Shown: positions 1 to 7,560 of the stretch, piece after piece
Numbering within the stretch: position 1 is the first letter of the stretch
Layout: the number at the start of each line of letters is the position of its first letter
NCBI GenBank assembly: GCA_910575445.1
Contig: CAJTFW010000001.1
Location: 248,001-312,000 of the forward strand
Length of the DNA: 64,000 bases
Direction: 5' to 3'
Source of the DNA: Lachnospiraceae bacterium
GTDB taxonomy: Bacteria; Bacillota; Clostridia; Lachnospirales; Lachnospiraceae
Notes under the pieces: generated by a model
What the model was told of the DNA's origin: nothing
Seen by the model: the letters and a program-made list of their open reading frames with translations, nothing else
Databases searched by the model: none
Made by a program: the position numbers and the translations under genes

Positions 1-2
1 AG

Positions 3-98
3 AGTACGACCGGGTATCAAATCCGCAGGACGTTGAAACTCCTGCAAAGGAAAATGGAGGTGCTTTCACATGGGGAATCCGAACCTTTTGCCCTATGA
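3..98 (+). CDS. C-terminal end of a probable element-borne sigma-70-like protein (partial)
   Basis: An open frame enters from the left edge and ends with TGA at 96-98, 27 bases inside the next gene. The visible 31 residues include a basic helix (GYQIRRTLKLLQRKMEVL) that resembles the recognition-helix end of a sigma region 4 or similar HTH protein. In Tn916/Tn1549-type elements a sigma-like regulator commonly lies directly upstream of, and overlaps, the small HTH_16 gene, which fits this position. Too little is visible for a firm assignment; it could be a chance open frame. Confidence 0.35.
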   Translation, partial: STTGYQIRRTLKLLQRKMEVLSHGESEPFAL

Positions 99-294
99 AA
101 CGATTGTCCGGGCGACCAGCGGAGAGGCGGAAGCCGTGGACGAGGTTTTACGGCATTACAGCAAGCGTATCCGAATCGCCGCTATTGAAAACGGGCATAT
201 CGACAGGGATACCGAGGACAGCATAAAACAGCGGCTTGTCGCTGCCCTATTCAAGTTCCGCTTTGATGAACAGCCATACCGAAAAACTGAATAA
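70..294 (+). CDS. HTH_16-type helix-turn-helix protein of conjugative transposons
   Basis: A 74-residue protein of the short regulator-like family found in Tn916 and Tn1549 relatives. The pattern 'LLPYETIVRATSGEAEAVDEVLRHY' near the start and 'IKQRLVAALFKFRF' near the end match the family's usual opening and closing blocks (judged by eye). The start is supported by GGAGG at 56-60, ten bases upstream. The gene overlaps the end of the preceding frame and is followed by a clear intrinsic terminator at 323-354, so it closes an operon that lies mostly left of the window. Its molecular role is not well established; DNA binding is inferred from the family. Confidence 0.7.
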   Translation: MGNPNLLPYETIVRATSGEAEAVDEVLRHYSKRIRIAAIENGHIDRDTEDSIKQRLVAALFKFRFDEQPYRKTE

Positions 295-322
295 CCGTCG
301 TTACATAAAACGGCACTCCAAG

Positions 323-354
323 ACAGGAAATCAAAAAAGGTTTCCTGTTTTTTT
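323..354 (+). terminator. Intrinsic terminator after the HTH_16 gene
   Basis: Perfect 8-bp arms ACAGGAAA (323-330) and TTTCCTGT (341-348) enclose a 10-base loop and are followed by six more T residues. Confidence 0.8.
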
Positions 355-818
355 GCGCCCATTTTTGGCATTTTGAAAAATCGCCAGTATTATGCCGTGT
401 AAAGGGGGCAGAAAGAAATTTCCTCTCCCGTTTGGCAAATTCGCAAGCTGTCCGTGGAGGGAGGGCGAAAAGAAATTTTCACAAATTCCCGCCTATTCCG
501 GCTTGTGCGGTTTTGTAAGGAATAGAGGGAAATTTCCGCAAATCACCGTCATTTTTGCTTTGCATGGTGTTGTAGGTAGTAGGGGAAGAAATACCGCCGC
601 TGTTTTGGCAAAATCCCCGCTTGTGGCACTAAAGGTATTGACGGAAGCCAGCACAGGGAAAGCCGCCACTTTCTTAGAGCAAGATTCTACCACAGTACCA
701 AATTTCGCCTGTCGGCTCATTTTGTCCTATGGGAATCTTGTTGGGGTTGCCACCCCAAGCCCGCCTTTTGCGGCTTGCGCCGCTTAAAAAATCCACCCAC
801 GAAAGGAGGTTCACAGCC
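355..818. other. Non-coding region upstream of mobC, candidate oriT
   Basis: This 464-bp gap between the terminator and mobC shows no convincing gene. An open frame at 392-787 has low-complexity composition and no start signal. The region contains repeated blocks related to GAAATTT(CC) near 416, 473 and 529. A short hairpin GGGGT-tgcc-ACCCC occurs at 743-756, about 60 bases before mobC. In mobilizable elements the origin of transfer is normally directly upstream of mobC and the relaxase gene, so this is the best place for oriT. No nic site could be recognised. Confidence 0.3.
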
Positions 819-1214
819 ATGAAAAGATATAACACGCCACACCGAAGCCGGGTAATCAAGACACGCTTGACCGGGGAAGAATACGCCGAGTTTTCCGAGC
901 GTGTCACCCTCTGTAAAATGAGCCAGTCCGAATATATCCGGCAAGCCCTTACCAAGTCACGAATACGCCCGGTCATCACCGTTTCCCCGGTCAATGATGA
1001 ATTGCTCTCTGCCATTGGGAAGCTTACAGCCGAGTACGGGAAAATCGGCGGAAATCTGAATCAGATTGCCCGTTGTCTGAACGAATACGGCGCACCCTAT
1101 AACGCCCTCTCCCAAGAGGTACAAGCCGCCACAGCGGAGCTTGCCGCCTTGAAGTTTGAAGTCTTGCAGAAAGTAGGTGAAGCCGTTGGCAACATTCAAA
1201 CATATCAGCTCTAA
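819..1214 (+). CDS. Plasmid/element mobilization protein, MobC-like relaxosome accessory
   Basis: A 131-residue protein that in this family binds oriT and helps the relaxase open the DNA strands. The N-terminal half (about residues 10-50, 'KTRLTGEEYAEFSERV' and 'MSQSEYIRQAL') reads as a ribbon-helix-helix DNA-binding domain. The block 'IGGNLNQIARCLNE' near residue 85 is the typical MobC signature. The start chosen is the ATG at 819 behind GAAAGGAGG at 801-809; a longer open frame upstream has no ribosome-binding site. It overlaps the relaxase frame by 38 bases, a standard arrangement in mobilization operons. Confidence 0.85.
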   Translation: MKRYNTPHRSRVIKTRLTGEEYAEFSERVTLCKMSQSEYIRQALTKSRIRPVITVSPVNDELLSAIGKLTAEYGKIGGNLNQIARCLNEYGAPYNALSQEVQAATAELAALKFEVLQKVGEAVGNIQTYQL

Positions 1215-1986
1215 AAATGCCGATTATGGAGCTGCCGAGCAGTACCTAACTTTTGAGCATGACGAGTTTACCATGAAGCCCACACTGGACGGAAACGGGC
1301 GGCTTATCCCCCGTGACGATTACCGCATATCTTCCCTTAATTGCGGTGAGGAAGATTTTGCAATCGCCTGTATGCGCTCCAATCTCAAATACGGCAAGAA
1401 CCAGAAGCGGGAGGACGTGAAAAGCCACCACTATATCATCAGCTTTGACCCCCGTGACGCACCAGACAACGGCTTGACCGTAGACCGGGCGCAAGTGTTG
1501 GGCGAGCAGTTTTGTAAAGAGCATTTTCCCGGACAGCAAGCCCTTGTTTGTACTCACCCGGACGGGCATAACCACAGCGGCAACATTCATGTGCATATCG
1601 TCATAAACAGCTTGCGGATTGCCGAAGTGCCGCTATTGCCATACATGGAAAGACCAGCCGACACAAGGGAGGGCTGCAAGCACCGCTGTACAGACGCAGC
1701 TATGGAATACTTCAAAGCGGAAGTCATGGAGATGTGCCACCGGGAAAACCTCTATCAGATTGACTTGCTGAACGGGAGCAAGAACCGAGTTACCGAGCGT
1801 GAGTATTGGGCGAAGCGAAAAGGCCCTAGCACTGACCATGCAAAGACAGGGAAATATACAGGAGTCGGCACTTTCACGATTGTGGAGGAGGCAGACGGGA
1901 AAGGCGCATCCAGATGGGGGCTGCTAAAGTCCTACCGGGAAAAGAGAAACGGATGGGTGAGCCTTGATTACGCAAAGAGGGGATAA
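1177..1986 (+). pseudogene. Truncated MobA/VirD2-type relaxase fused to an SH3-like tail
   Basis: Residues 1 to about 217 are a relaxase domain that would nick oriT and covalently hold the transferred strand. The start 'MKPLATFKHISSKNADYGAAEQYL' and the metal-binding block 'HPDGHNHSGNIHVHIVINS' at about residues 127-145 are intact. After 'TEREYWAKRKG' the sequence switches to 'PSTDHAKTGKYTGVGTFTIV' and 'RWGLLKS...GWVSLDYAKRG', which reads like the C-terminal SH3-type repeat of a peptidoglycan hydrolase of phage or element origin. Related relaxases usually continue for 200 or more residues with a helical region. The 269-residue chimera probably arose by a deletion joining two genes near base 1822. 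The nicking domain may still fold, but normal mobilization is unlikely. The start codon at 1177 lies inside mobC. Confidence 0.75.
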
Positions 1987-2008
1987 CTGAATACCAGATG
2001 ACAGAGGG

Positions 2009-2048
2009 ACAGCCTGCGGCATTTCAAAAGATGCCGCGGGCTGTTTTT
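2009..2048 (+). terminator. Intrinsic terminator after the chimeric relaxase gene
   Basis: Arms ACAGCCTGCGGCAT (2009-2022) and ATGCCGCGGGCTGT (2031-2044) pair along 14 positions with one mismatch (T2014/G2039) and run into a T tract. Confidence 0.85.
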
Positions 2049-2142
2049 TCGTTCTGCAGGTTTTGGAAAACTTCAAACTTTTTTGCTTTTATACCCCCTC
2101 AAAACAGCCTTTAAATCTCCGTATAGTGAGGAGGTGGCTCAG

Positions 2143-2382
2143 ATGACAGACGAACAGAAATATAGCCATATTATCACAGAAAATGGAAAGACAGGTGTAT
2201 CAGTCTGTGAAAAGTATATGCTGACCATTAAGGAAGCTGCAGAATATTTCAGCATAGGGACAAAAAAGATGAGGCGGCTGGCAGAAGATAACCTTGGAAG
2301 GTTTGCAGTCTACAGCGGAAACCGTTATCTTATCATACGCACGAAATTTGAAAAGTTTGTTGATGAATCCTCTGCGATATAA
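2143..2382 (+). CDS. Excisionase-like small DNA-binding protein (Tn916 Xis type)
   Basis: A 79-residue protein with the winged-helix pattern of Tn916-type excisionases. 'LTIKEAAEYFSIGTKKMRRLAEDN' (about residues 27-50) is the helix-turn-helix and 'RYLIIRTKFEKFVDE' is the usual C-terminal wing and helix. Such proteins bend DNA at the element ends and steer the integrase towards excision. The ATG at 2143 follows a GAGGAGGTGG ribosome-binding site (2128-2137); an upstream in-frame start at 2083 has none. It lies just before a second excisionase-like gene and the integrase, the usual xis-int arrangement. Confidence 0.8.
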   Translation: MTDEQKYSHIITENGKTGVSVCEKYMLTIKEAAEYFSIGTKKMRRLAEDNLGRFAVYSGNRYLIIRTKFEKFVDESSAI

Positions 2383-2485
2383 AATCTTTTTATTTGCCAC
2401 AAGTAGTTGACTTTCCGGGGCTTTAGAGTGATATATGTCATGACCTGGAAAGGTCGCAGATTTTAGGACAGGAGGGAACAGGAAA

Positions 2486-2728
2486 ATGAGAAAACCGATA
2501 CTTGCGGAAAAGGATTTTTTAAATCCGGAGGAGGCAATCGAACTGTTCAATCTCAGCAGGAGAAAGTTTTACCGATTGATAAGGGAAGAAAAACAGCTTA
2601 ACTTTATAGCTCTTTACGGCAGCCGAAGGCTGGTTATCAGAGGAGAGTTTGAAAAGTATCTGGAGGCGAATCCGGAAATAAAGGAGGGGCTTAAGAATGC
2701 CAGTAGGAAGAACAAAGACACGCCGTGA
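2486..2728 (+). CDS. Second excisionase/HTH-type protein preceding the integrase
   Basis: An 80-residue protein resembling the upstream Xis in pattern: 'LNPEEAIELFNLSRRKFYRLIREE' (about 12-35) is a helix-turn-helix and 'RRLVIRGEFEKYLEANPE' is the C-terminal block. The ATG at 2486 has GGAGG at 2471-2475. It overlaps the integrase start by 32 bases, so the two are translationally linked. Two related excisionase-like genes in a row suggest either duplication or a division of labour; which one acts in excision cannot be told from the sequence. Confidence 0.75.
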   Translation: MRKPILAEKDFLNPEEAIELFNLSRRKFYRLIREEKQLNFIALYGSRRLVIRGEFEKYLEANPEIKEGLKNASRKNKDTP

Positions 2729-3974
2729 TTCCAAGCACCGTGTCCTGCGCCGGGGAGAATCCATCCGGGCAGACGGAAAATACCAGTTTAAGTACCATAT
2801 AAACGGCAAACCGCATTTTGTTTACAGTTGGAGGCTGGAACCGACGGATAAGCTGCCAGTGGGGAAAAAGCCATGCCTATCGTTACGGGAAATGGAGAAG
2901 CAGATCGGGTATGATCTCGACACGCTTTCAGACCCGATGGGGAAAAACATAACCGTCGGAGAACTGGTGGAGCGTTATTTATGCACCAAGACAGGGGTAA
3001 AGCCGAACACGCTCGCCAATTACAATTTTGTGCAGAACCTTCTAAAAAAGGAAACTTTCAGTGAGAAAAAGATTTCCCAGATTAAGACATCGGATGTAAA
3101 ACTGTTTTTGATAAAACTGCAGCAGGACGGGAAAGGATACAGCACCATCAAAACGGTGCGTGGAGTCCTGCGACCGGCATTCCAGATGGCGGTGGATGAT
3201 GATGTTCTGCATAAGAACCCATTCGGCTTTGAACTGGCAACGGTGGTGGTAAATGACAGCGTGACAAGGGAGGCAATTACCAAAGACCAGATGAGGAAAT
3301 TCCTCAAGTTCGTCCATGATGACAATGTCTACTGCAAATACTACGAGGTGGTTTATATCCTCTTCCATACGGGGCTGCGGATTTCGGAGTTTTGCGGTCT
3401 GACTTTGCGGGATGTTGACCTGGAAAACAAAATCCTTAATATTGACCATCAGCTCCAGCGGGCTGCGAACATGAAGCTGGTGATTGAGTCCACGAAGACA
3501 AATGCGGGAACGAGGAAGCTGCCCATGACGGAGGATGTTGTCGAATGCTTTCGGGGCATCATTGAGGACAGGGAGCCGCCGAGATTTGAAAAGGTGATTG
3601 ACGGATATAGCGGATTCCTTTTTGTGGATAAGGACTGCAACCCGCTGGTGGCGATGCATTGGGAACACCGTTTTAACCATATGGTCAAGCGGTACAATGA
3701 TATTTACCGGGTGCAGATGCCGAACATCACGCCTCATGTCTGCCGCCACACTTACTGCAGCAACATGGCGAAATCGGGCATGAACCCAAAGACGCTCCAG
3801 TACCTGATGGGACATAGCGACATCGGGGTGACGCTGAATACATACACGCACCTCGGACTGGAGGATGCTGCGGATGAGCTGAAGCGGATGGAGGATTTGG
3901 AGGTGGCGAGAAAGGAATTGGAAAAGGCGAAGGGTGAAAAGCCAGTGTCGCAGAAAATGTTCCGGGCAATTTGA
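2697..3974 (+). CDS. Tyrosine recombinase/integrase (Tn916 Int family)
   Basis: A 425-residue site-specific recombinase that integrates and excises the element. The N-terminal region carries an arm-type DNA-binding domain ('YQFKYHINGKPHFVYSWRLE'), followed by a SAM-like core-binding domain (about 85-170) and the catalytic domain. Catalytic residues visible are Arg in 'HTGLRISEFCGL', His-x-x-Arg in 'HVCRHTYCSNM', His in 'LMGHSDIGVTLNTYTHL' and the nucleophile Tyr in that same block. Length and domain order match intact Tn916-type integrases, so excision may still be possible even though the relaxase is broken. It overlaps the upstream HTH gene and is closed by a terminator at 3992-4016. Confidence 0.92.
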   Translation: MPVGRTKTRRDSKHRVLRRGESIRADGKYQFKYHINGKPHFVYSWRLEPTDKLPVGKKPCLSLREMEKQIGYDLDTLSDPMGKNITVGELVERYLCTKTGVKPNTLANYNFVQNLLKKETFSEKKISQIKTSDVKLFLIKLQQDGKGYSTIKTVRGVLRPAFQMAVDDDVLHKNPFGFELATVVVNDSVTREAITKDQMRKFLKFVHDDNVYCKYYEVVYILFHTGLRISEFCGLTLRDVDLENKILNIDHQLQRAANMKLVIESTKTNAGTRKLPMTEDVVECFRGIIEDREPPRFEKVIDGYSGFLFVDKDCNPLVAMHWEHRFNHMVKRYNDIYRVQMPNITPHVCRHTYCSNMAKSGMNPKTLQYLMGHSDIGVTLNTYTHLGLEDAADELKRMEDLEVARKELEKAKGEKPVSQKMFRAI

Positions 3975-3991
3975 TAAGGAGATGGTAAGGC

Positions 3992-4016
3992 GCTCTGCTT
4001 CGGCGGGGCGTTTTTC
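3992..4016 (+). terminator. Intrinsic terminator after the integrase
   Basis: Arms CGCTCTGC (3992-3999) and GCGGGGCG (4004-4011) pair with two G-T wobbles around a TTCG tetraloop, followed by five Ts. Confidence 0.75.
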
Positions 4017-4100
4017 TATTATACATTACATAAGATTTATGGTATAATGCATATTAAATAGTTTTAGCTATACAGAAAAATTATACTAGGAGTATTGGAT

Positions 4101-5789
4101 ATGGAAAAATATAGTGAACCGCAGATATGTGTTTTTAATAACAAAGAGATAGCCGAAAAATTGCAAACAGAATATACTGTTGCTACGGGAAATTTGGGTA
4201 TTATTAAAAAAATAAAGTATAAGGATTATGAAGAACATAGATACTTGAACATAAAATATGATATGGTAGATAATTTGCATGAATATAGAGTTCTCATTAT
4301 TGATTTTCAAAATAAATGTGAGGAGGAGGCGTGCGAGGAAGATGAAGAACCAGAAGGAATACCATACCTGTTTAGAGTGGATTGTCCTAAAAAAGTATTT
4401 AACCCAGTACCATTTGTTGCAGTAGACATTTTAAGAGAACATATGCGAGAGGACTGCTTTCGAATAATTTTTGCGAATAGCAGTTATGAGGAAAAATATG
4501 GAATTGTTGAAAAAGTAGGACAAAGACAATATAGTTACCCAGATGAATTCAATAGAAATATTTATGAAACAATTGGCGCAATAGTATCTAGTAAAAATGG
4601 CGAAAAAGTTAAAGCAGAAAATAATGATTTGGCCGAAATAATAGCTAAATATATTTCAAAGTATAAAGTTATATTTGATTTACCAACCATATGGGATTCG
4701 CAGCAACAAATAAGCGTTATAGATAAAAATTATGTTCCTCTACTTAAGAATCAAGACGGAGAGGTTATTTCATATATCGGTTATAAAAAGGATACGGGAT
4801 ATGAATTATTACTCCCTGTATGTGAAAAGAAGGGCGAATTAGTTCAAACTCTTTTTTCACAAATATTACCAGAAATATTGCCGGAATTCTTTCCGGAATC
4901 AAAAGAATTTAGATGGATTAATAATAGTGAGTTTAAACCAGAGGAAGTTATTAAGTATGAGAAGGAAAAAGAACAGGTAACGGAAGAGTATCATAATAAG
5001 ATTTTTGAGTTGGAGAATAAAACAAAAGCAGCATATGAAAAATATAGGTTTTTAAATGAGATGCTAATTCAGACAGGTCAGCCGTTGGTAGAAGCAGTGT
5101 GTCACTATTTAAAATGGTTGGGATTTGAAAATGTTGTGTTGGTAGATGGAAACGAAGAAATACTACGGGAAGATATTCAGATTTGGGATAATGATGACTT
5201 ATATATAATAGAGGTTAAAGGAATAGGTCGAACATCAACAGATTCTGAATGTTCACAGATAGTAAAACATAGAAGAAAAAGAGAAAAAGAAAATCGCGAT
5301 AAAAATGTATGGCCAATATATATTGTTAATCATCAAAGATACATGAATCCTTCACTAAGAGATAATCCGCCTTTTAAGGATAATCAGATTGATTATGCTG
5401 AAGATGATGAGAGAGGATTATTGACAACGTGGCAATTGTTTAAACAATTTAAATTTATTGAAGCTGGGATTTTTACCAAAGAGGAAACAAGAAATTCGTT
5501 AAAGAAAATAGGGTTAATTACATTGCTTCCAAGCAATTTAAAGCATATTGGAAAGCTTGATGAGTATTTTAAGAAGGCGAAAGCAGGCATTATAAAATTA
5601 AATTCTAGTGAAATTAGTATAGGGGATTCAGTATGGGCAAGAAAAGGAGATGATTGGATAAAAACAGTAATTATAAGTTTACGTTTAAATGATATCGATG
5701 TTGAGTCCGTTTGCGATGGTGAGATTGGAATTGCGACAGAAGTTGAATTGGCAAAGGGATATGAATTGTTTGTTAAAATAGATGAGTAG
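4101..5789 (+). CDS. AT-rich gene with a PD-(D/E)XK restriction-nuclease-like domain; function unknown
   Basis: A 562-residue protein with base composition far more AT-rich than the integrase next to it, a sign of transfer. Residues 1 to about 280 are not recognised. Residues about 285-330 are charged and probably coiled coil ('KYEKEKEQVTEEYHNKIFELENKTK'). Residues about 335-420 look like a restriction-endonuclease fold: a helix 'GQPLVEAVCHYLKWLGFENV', then Asp358, then 'DLYIIEVKG' with Glu371 and Lys373, then 'PIYIVNHQRYMNPSLRD'. This matches the pattern of nuclease domains in phage-defence proteins. The ATG at 4101 is preceded by TAGGAG (4087-4092). It lies between the integrase and the presumed element end, a common place for defence cargo. 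Defence is inferred, not shown. Confidence 0.7.
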   Translation: MEKYSEPQICVFNNKEIAEKLQTEYTVATGNLGIIKKIKYKDYEEHRYLNIKYDMVDNLHEYRVLIIDFQNKCEEEACEEDEEPEGIPYLFRVDCPKKVFNPVPFVAVDILREHMREDCFRIIFANSSYEEKYGIVEKVGQRQYSYPDEFNRNIYETIGAIVSSKNGEKVKAENNDLAEIIAKYISKYKVIFDLPTIWDSQQQISVIDKNYVPLLKNQDGEVISYIGYKKDTGYELLLPVCEKKGELVQTLFSQILPEILPEFFPESKEFRWINNSEFKPEEVIKYEKEKEQVTEEYHNKIFELENKTKAAYEKYRFLNEMLIQTGQPLVEAVCHYLKWLGFENVVLVDGNEEILREDIQIWDNDDLYIIEVKGIGRTSTDSECSQIVKHRRKREKENRDKNVWPIYIVNHQRYMNPSLRDNPPFKDNQIDYAEDDERGLLTTWQLFKQFKFIEAGIFTKEETRNSLKKIGLITLLPSNLKHIGKLDEYFKKAKAGIIKLNSSEISIGDSVWARKGDDWIKTVIISLRLNDIDVESVCDGEIGIATEVELAKGYELFVKIDE

Positions 5790-5805
5790 TAAGAACCCCT
5801 AATTC

Positions 5806-5861
5806 TTACTACGTTTTTACTACGTTTCATGGCTTTAACTTGCCACATTTTGCCACATTTT
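5806..5861. repeat. Two adjacent tandem repeats at the probable element right end (candidate Int arm/att sites)
   Basis: Two exact 11-bp tandem copies of TTACTACGTTT occupy 5806-5816 and 5817-5827. Two exact 10-bp tandem copies of TGCCACATTT follow at 5841-5850 and 5851-5860, and a partial third copy begins at 5861. They lie between the last AT-rich gene and the conserved chromosomal phosphatase gene, where a Tn916-type element should have its end. Short direct repeats are typical of integrase arm-binding sites. The core attachment site could not be defined without the left junction. Confidence 0.45.
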
Positions 5862-5962
5862 GCTTATTCTGTGATTTTTTTAACGATTTTCACCGAAAAA
5901 ACAAACCTCGCAAAACGTGCCAAAACACGGCAAATCAACGCAATTTAGGAGGAATTTTTATT

Positions 5963-6427
5963 ATGATTAAGATACTTTTTATATGCCACGGCAATATCTG
6001 TCGAAGTCCCATGGCAGAATATGTGATGAAAGATAAAGTACAAAAGCATGGTCTTGCAGATTGCTTTTTCATTGATTCGGCAGCCACGAGTACAGAAGAA
6101 ATCGGAAATGGTGTTCATCGTGGGACGCGTAAGAAGTTAAAGGAGATGAAGATTCCCTGCGGAGACCATCGGGCGAGGCAGATGAAGCGAGCGGACTATG
6201 AGGCATATGACTATCTGATAGGAATGGACAGTTTTAATATTCGCAATATGCAGCGAATCGTTGGGAAGGACAGTGAAGGAAAGATTCAAAGGCTTCTAGA
6301 CTTTGGAAAGGCTCCGCGGGATATTGCAGACCCTTGGTATACCGGCAATTTTGATGAGACCTATGAGGATGTGGAGGAAGGTTGTGAGGCGTTGCTTGCC
6401 TATGTGATAAAACACCATCTATCATAG
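5963..6427 (+). CDS. Low-molecular-weight protein-tyrosine phosphatase
   Basis: A 154-residue cytoplasmic phosphatase that removes phosphate from protein tyrosine (or arginine in some relatives) residues. The P-loop at residues 8-16, 'CHGNICRSP', holds the nucleophile Cys8 and Arg14, and the general-acid motif 'DPWY' begins at Asp123. Length matches the family. The ATG at 5963 follows AGGAGG (5947-5952); an in-frame extension to 5840 reads through the repeats of the element end and is not credible. It is the first chromosomal gene after the mobile element, so the element may lie in its upstream region and alter its expression. Confidence 0.92.
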   Translation: MIKILFICHGNICRSPMAEYVMKDKVQKHGLADCFFIDSAATSTEEIGNGVHRGTRKKLKEMKIPCGDHRARQMKRADYEAYDYLIGMDSFNIRNMQRIVGKDSEGKIQRLLDFGKAPRDIADPWYTGNFDETYEDVEEGCEALLAYVIKHHLS

Positions 6428-6479
6428 AGAAAAAAGATACTGTCAGTAGTATTTTGCAACATAATCTAGGAGGCAAGAC

Positions 6480-7559
6480 GTGAAACTAATACATTGTGCA
6501 GATTTACATCTGGATGCCCGGATGGAGTCCGGGTTATCCAAGGAAAAGGCGATAGAGCGGCGCTTGGAGCTTTTGCGGACATTTACTAGGATGGTAGAGC
6601 AGGCAGAGAAAGACAGCGTGGAGGCAATCTTACTGTGTGGTGATTTGTTTGATGCTAGGACCATTTCTTCGCGTGCCAGAAATTGTGTGTTAGATGCTAT
6701 CTCTTTGCATCCACAGATAATATTTTATTATCTTCAAGGTAATCATGACCAGAATGGTTTTCTAAATGAGCTTTCAAATCTTCCAGAGAATCTGCGGGTA
6801 TTTGGGTCGGACTGGACCTCCTATGAGCAAGGAGAGGTGACGATTACAGGAGCAGAATTTTCTGAAAAGACCAGTGAGGATTTGCTAGAGCAGCTGACGC
6901 TAAGAGAGGATAAGATAAATATTGTGATGCTTCATGCGATGGCGACGGAATATGGCAGCCAGGAAACAGGAGAAGGGATTTCTTTAAGGGTTCTAAGAGG
7001 AAAGCATATCACTTATCTGGCGCTTGGGCATATTCATGGCTTTCGGATGGAACGACTTGACGAAGAAGGCGTATGGTGCTATTGCGGCTGCCTAGAAGGT
7101 CGTGGATTTGATGAGTGCGGGGAGAAAGGCTATGTGGAGCTTACCGTTGATAGTGGGAAGATAATACCTCGGTTTGTGCCATTTGCACAGCGTCTCTTTC
7201 ATAAGGTCTTAGTGGACATCACAGGGCTTTGGACGCAGGAAGAGATACAGCGCAGCGTCTGCGAGGCGCTTACAGGGATTTCTAAGCAAGATATGGTAAA
7301 GGTAGTTTTGACGGGAAGGGTAGATATAGAAGCCGAGAAAGATATCAACTGGATACAAAAATGGCTGGAGGAAGACTACTATCTGCTTCGGATAAAAGAT
7401 GAGACGACACTTGCATTTTCACCGGAAGATTATCAATATGATGTCTCTTTAAAGGGCGAATTTGTCCGTCTGGTATTGGCTTCTGAGCTTTCTGAAAATG
7501 AAAAGGAAGAAGTACTTAGAAAAGGACTTTGTGCAGTGATGCTTGCAGGAAAGGGATAA
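6480..7559 (+). CDS. yhaO: DNA repair exonuclease family protein, YhaO/SbcD-like metallophosphoesterase
   Basis: A 359-residue protein with the calcineurin-like metallophosphoesterase motifs of Mre11/SbcD: 'HCADLHLDA' (Asp8, His10), 'LLCGDLFDAR', 'LQGNHDQ' and 'LALGHIHG'. The C-terminal part (about 240-350) is the partner-binding region. It most likely forms a complex with the ATPase encoded immediately downstream and processes DNA ends, by analogy with SbcCD and YhaO-YhaN. The start is GTG at 6480 behind AGGAGG (6468-6473). Its TAA is followed after one base by the ATG of the ATPase gene, so the two are co-translated. Confidence 0.88.
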   Translation: MKLIHCADLHLDARMESGLSKEKAIERRLELLRTFTRMVEQAEKDSVEAILLCGDLFDARTISSRARNCVLDAISLHPQIIFYYLQGNHDQNGFLNELSNLPENLRVFGSDWTSYEQGEVTITGAEFSEKTSEDLLEQLTLREDKINIVMLHAMATEYGSQETGEGISLRVLRGKHITYLALGHIHGFRMERLDEEGVWCYCGCLEGRGFDECGEKGYVELTVDSGKIIPRFVPFAQRLFHKVLVDITGLWTQEEIQRSVCEALTGISKQDMVKVVLTGRVDIEAEKDINWIQKWLEEDYYLLRIKDETTLAFSPEDYQYDVSLKGEFVRLVLASELSENEKEEVLRKGLCAVMLAGKG

Positions 7560-7560
7560 T

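Larger units (their letters stand above)
1..5862. mobile_element. Right portion of an integrative mobilizable/conjugative element (Tn916/Tn1549-like parts)
   Basis: The stretch holds genes found together in Firmicutes conjugative or mobilizable transposons: an HTH_16-type gene, a MobC-like protein, a MobA/VirD2-type relaxase, two small excisionase-like proteins and a tyrosine integrase, all on the plus strand. The integrase lies near the right end, as usual for Tn916-type elements, and tandem repeats follow at 5806-5861. The left end is outside the window. The relaxase is broken and no type IV secretion genes are visible here, so this copy may be a decayed or deleted derivative. The exact right boundary is inferred; it could lie between the integrase terminator at about 4016 and the phosphatase gene at 5963. 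Confidence 0.75.

Noticed and set aside
392-787. 131-codon open frame upstream of mobC
   Set aside because: No ribosome-binding site, low-complexity composition, no domain pattern; the region is better explained as the non-coding oriT/leader area.
3042-3851. 269-codon open frame antisense to the integrase
   Set aside because: Shadow of the integrase reading frame; composition is not protein-like and no ribosome-binding site exists.
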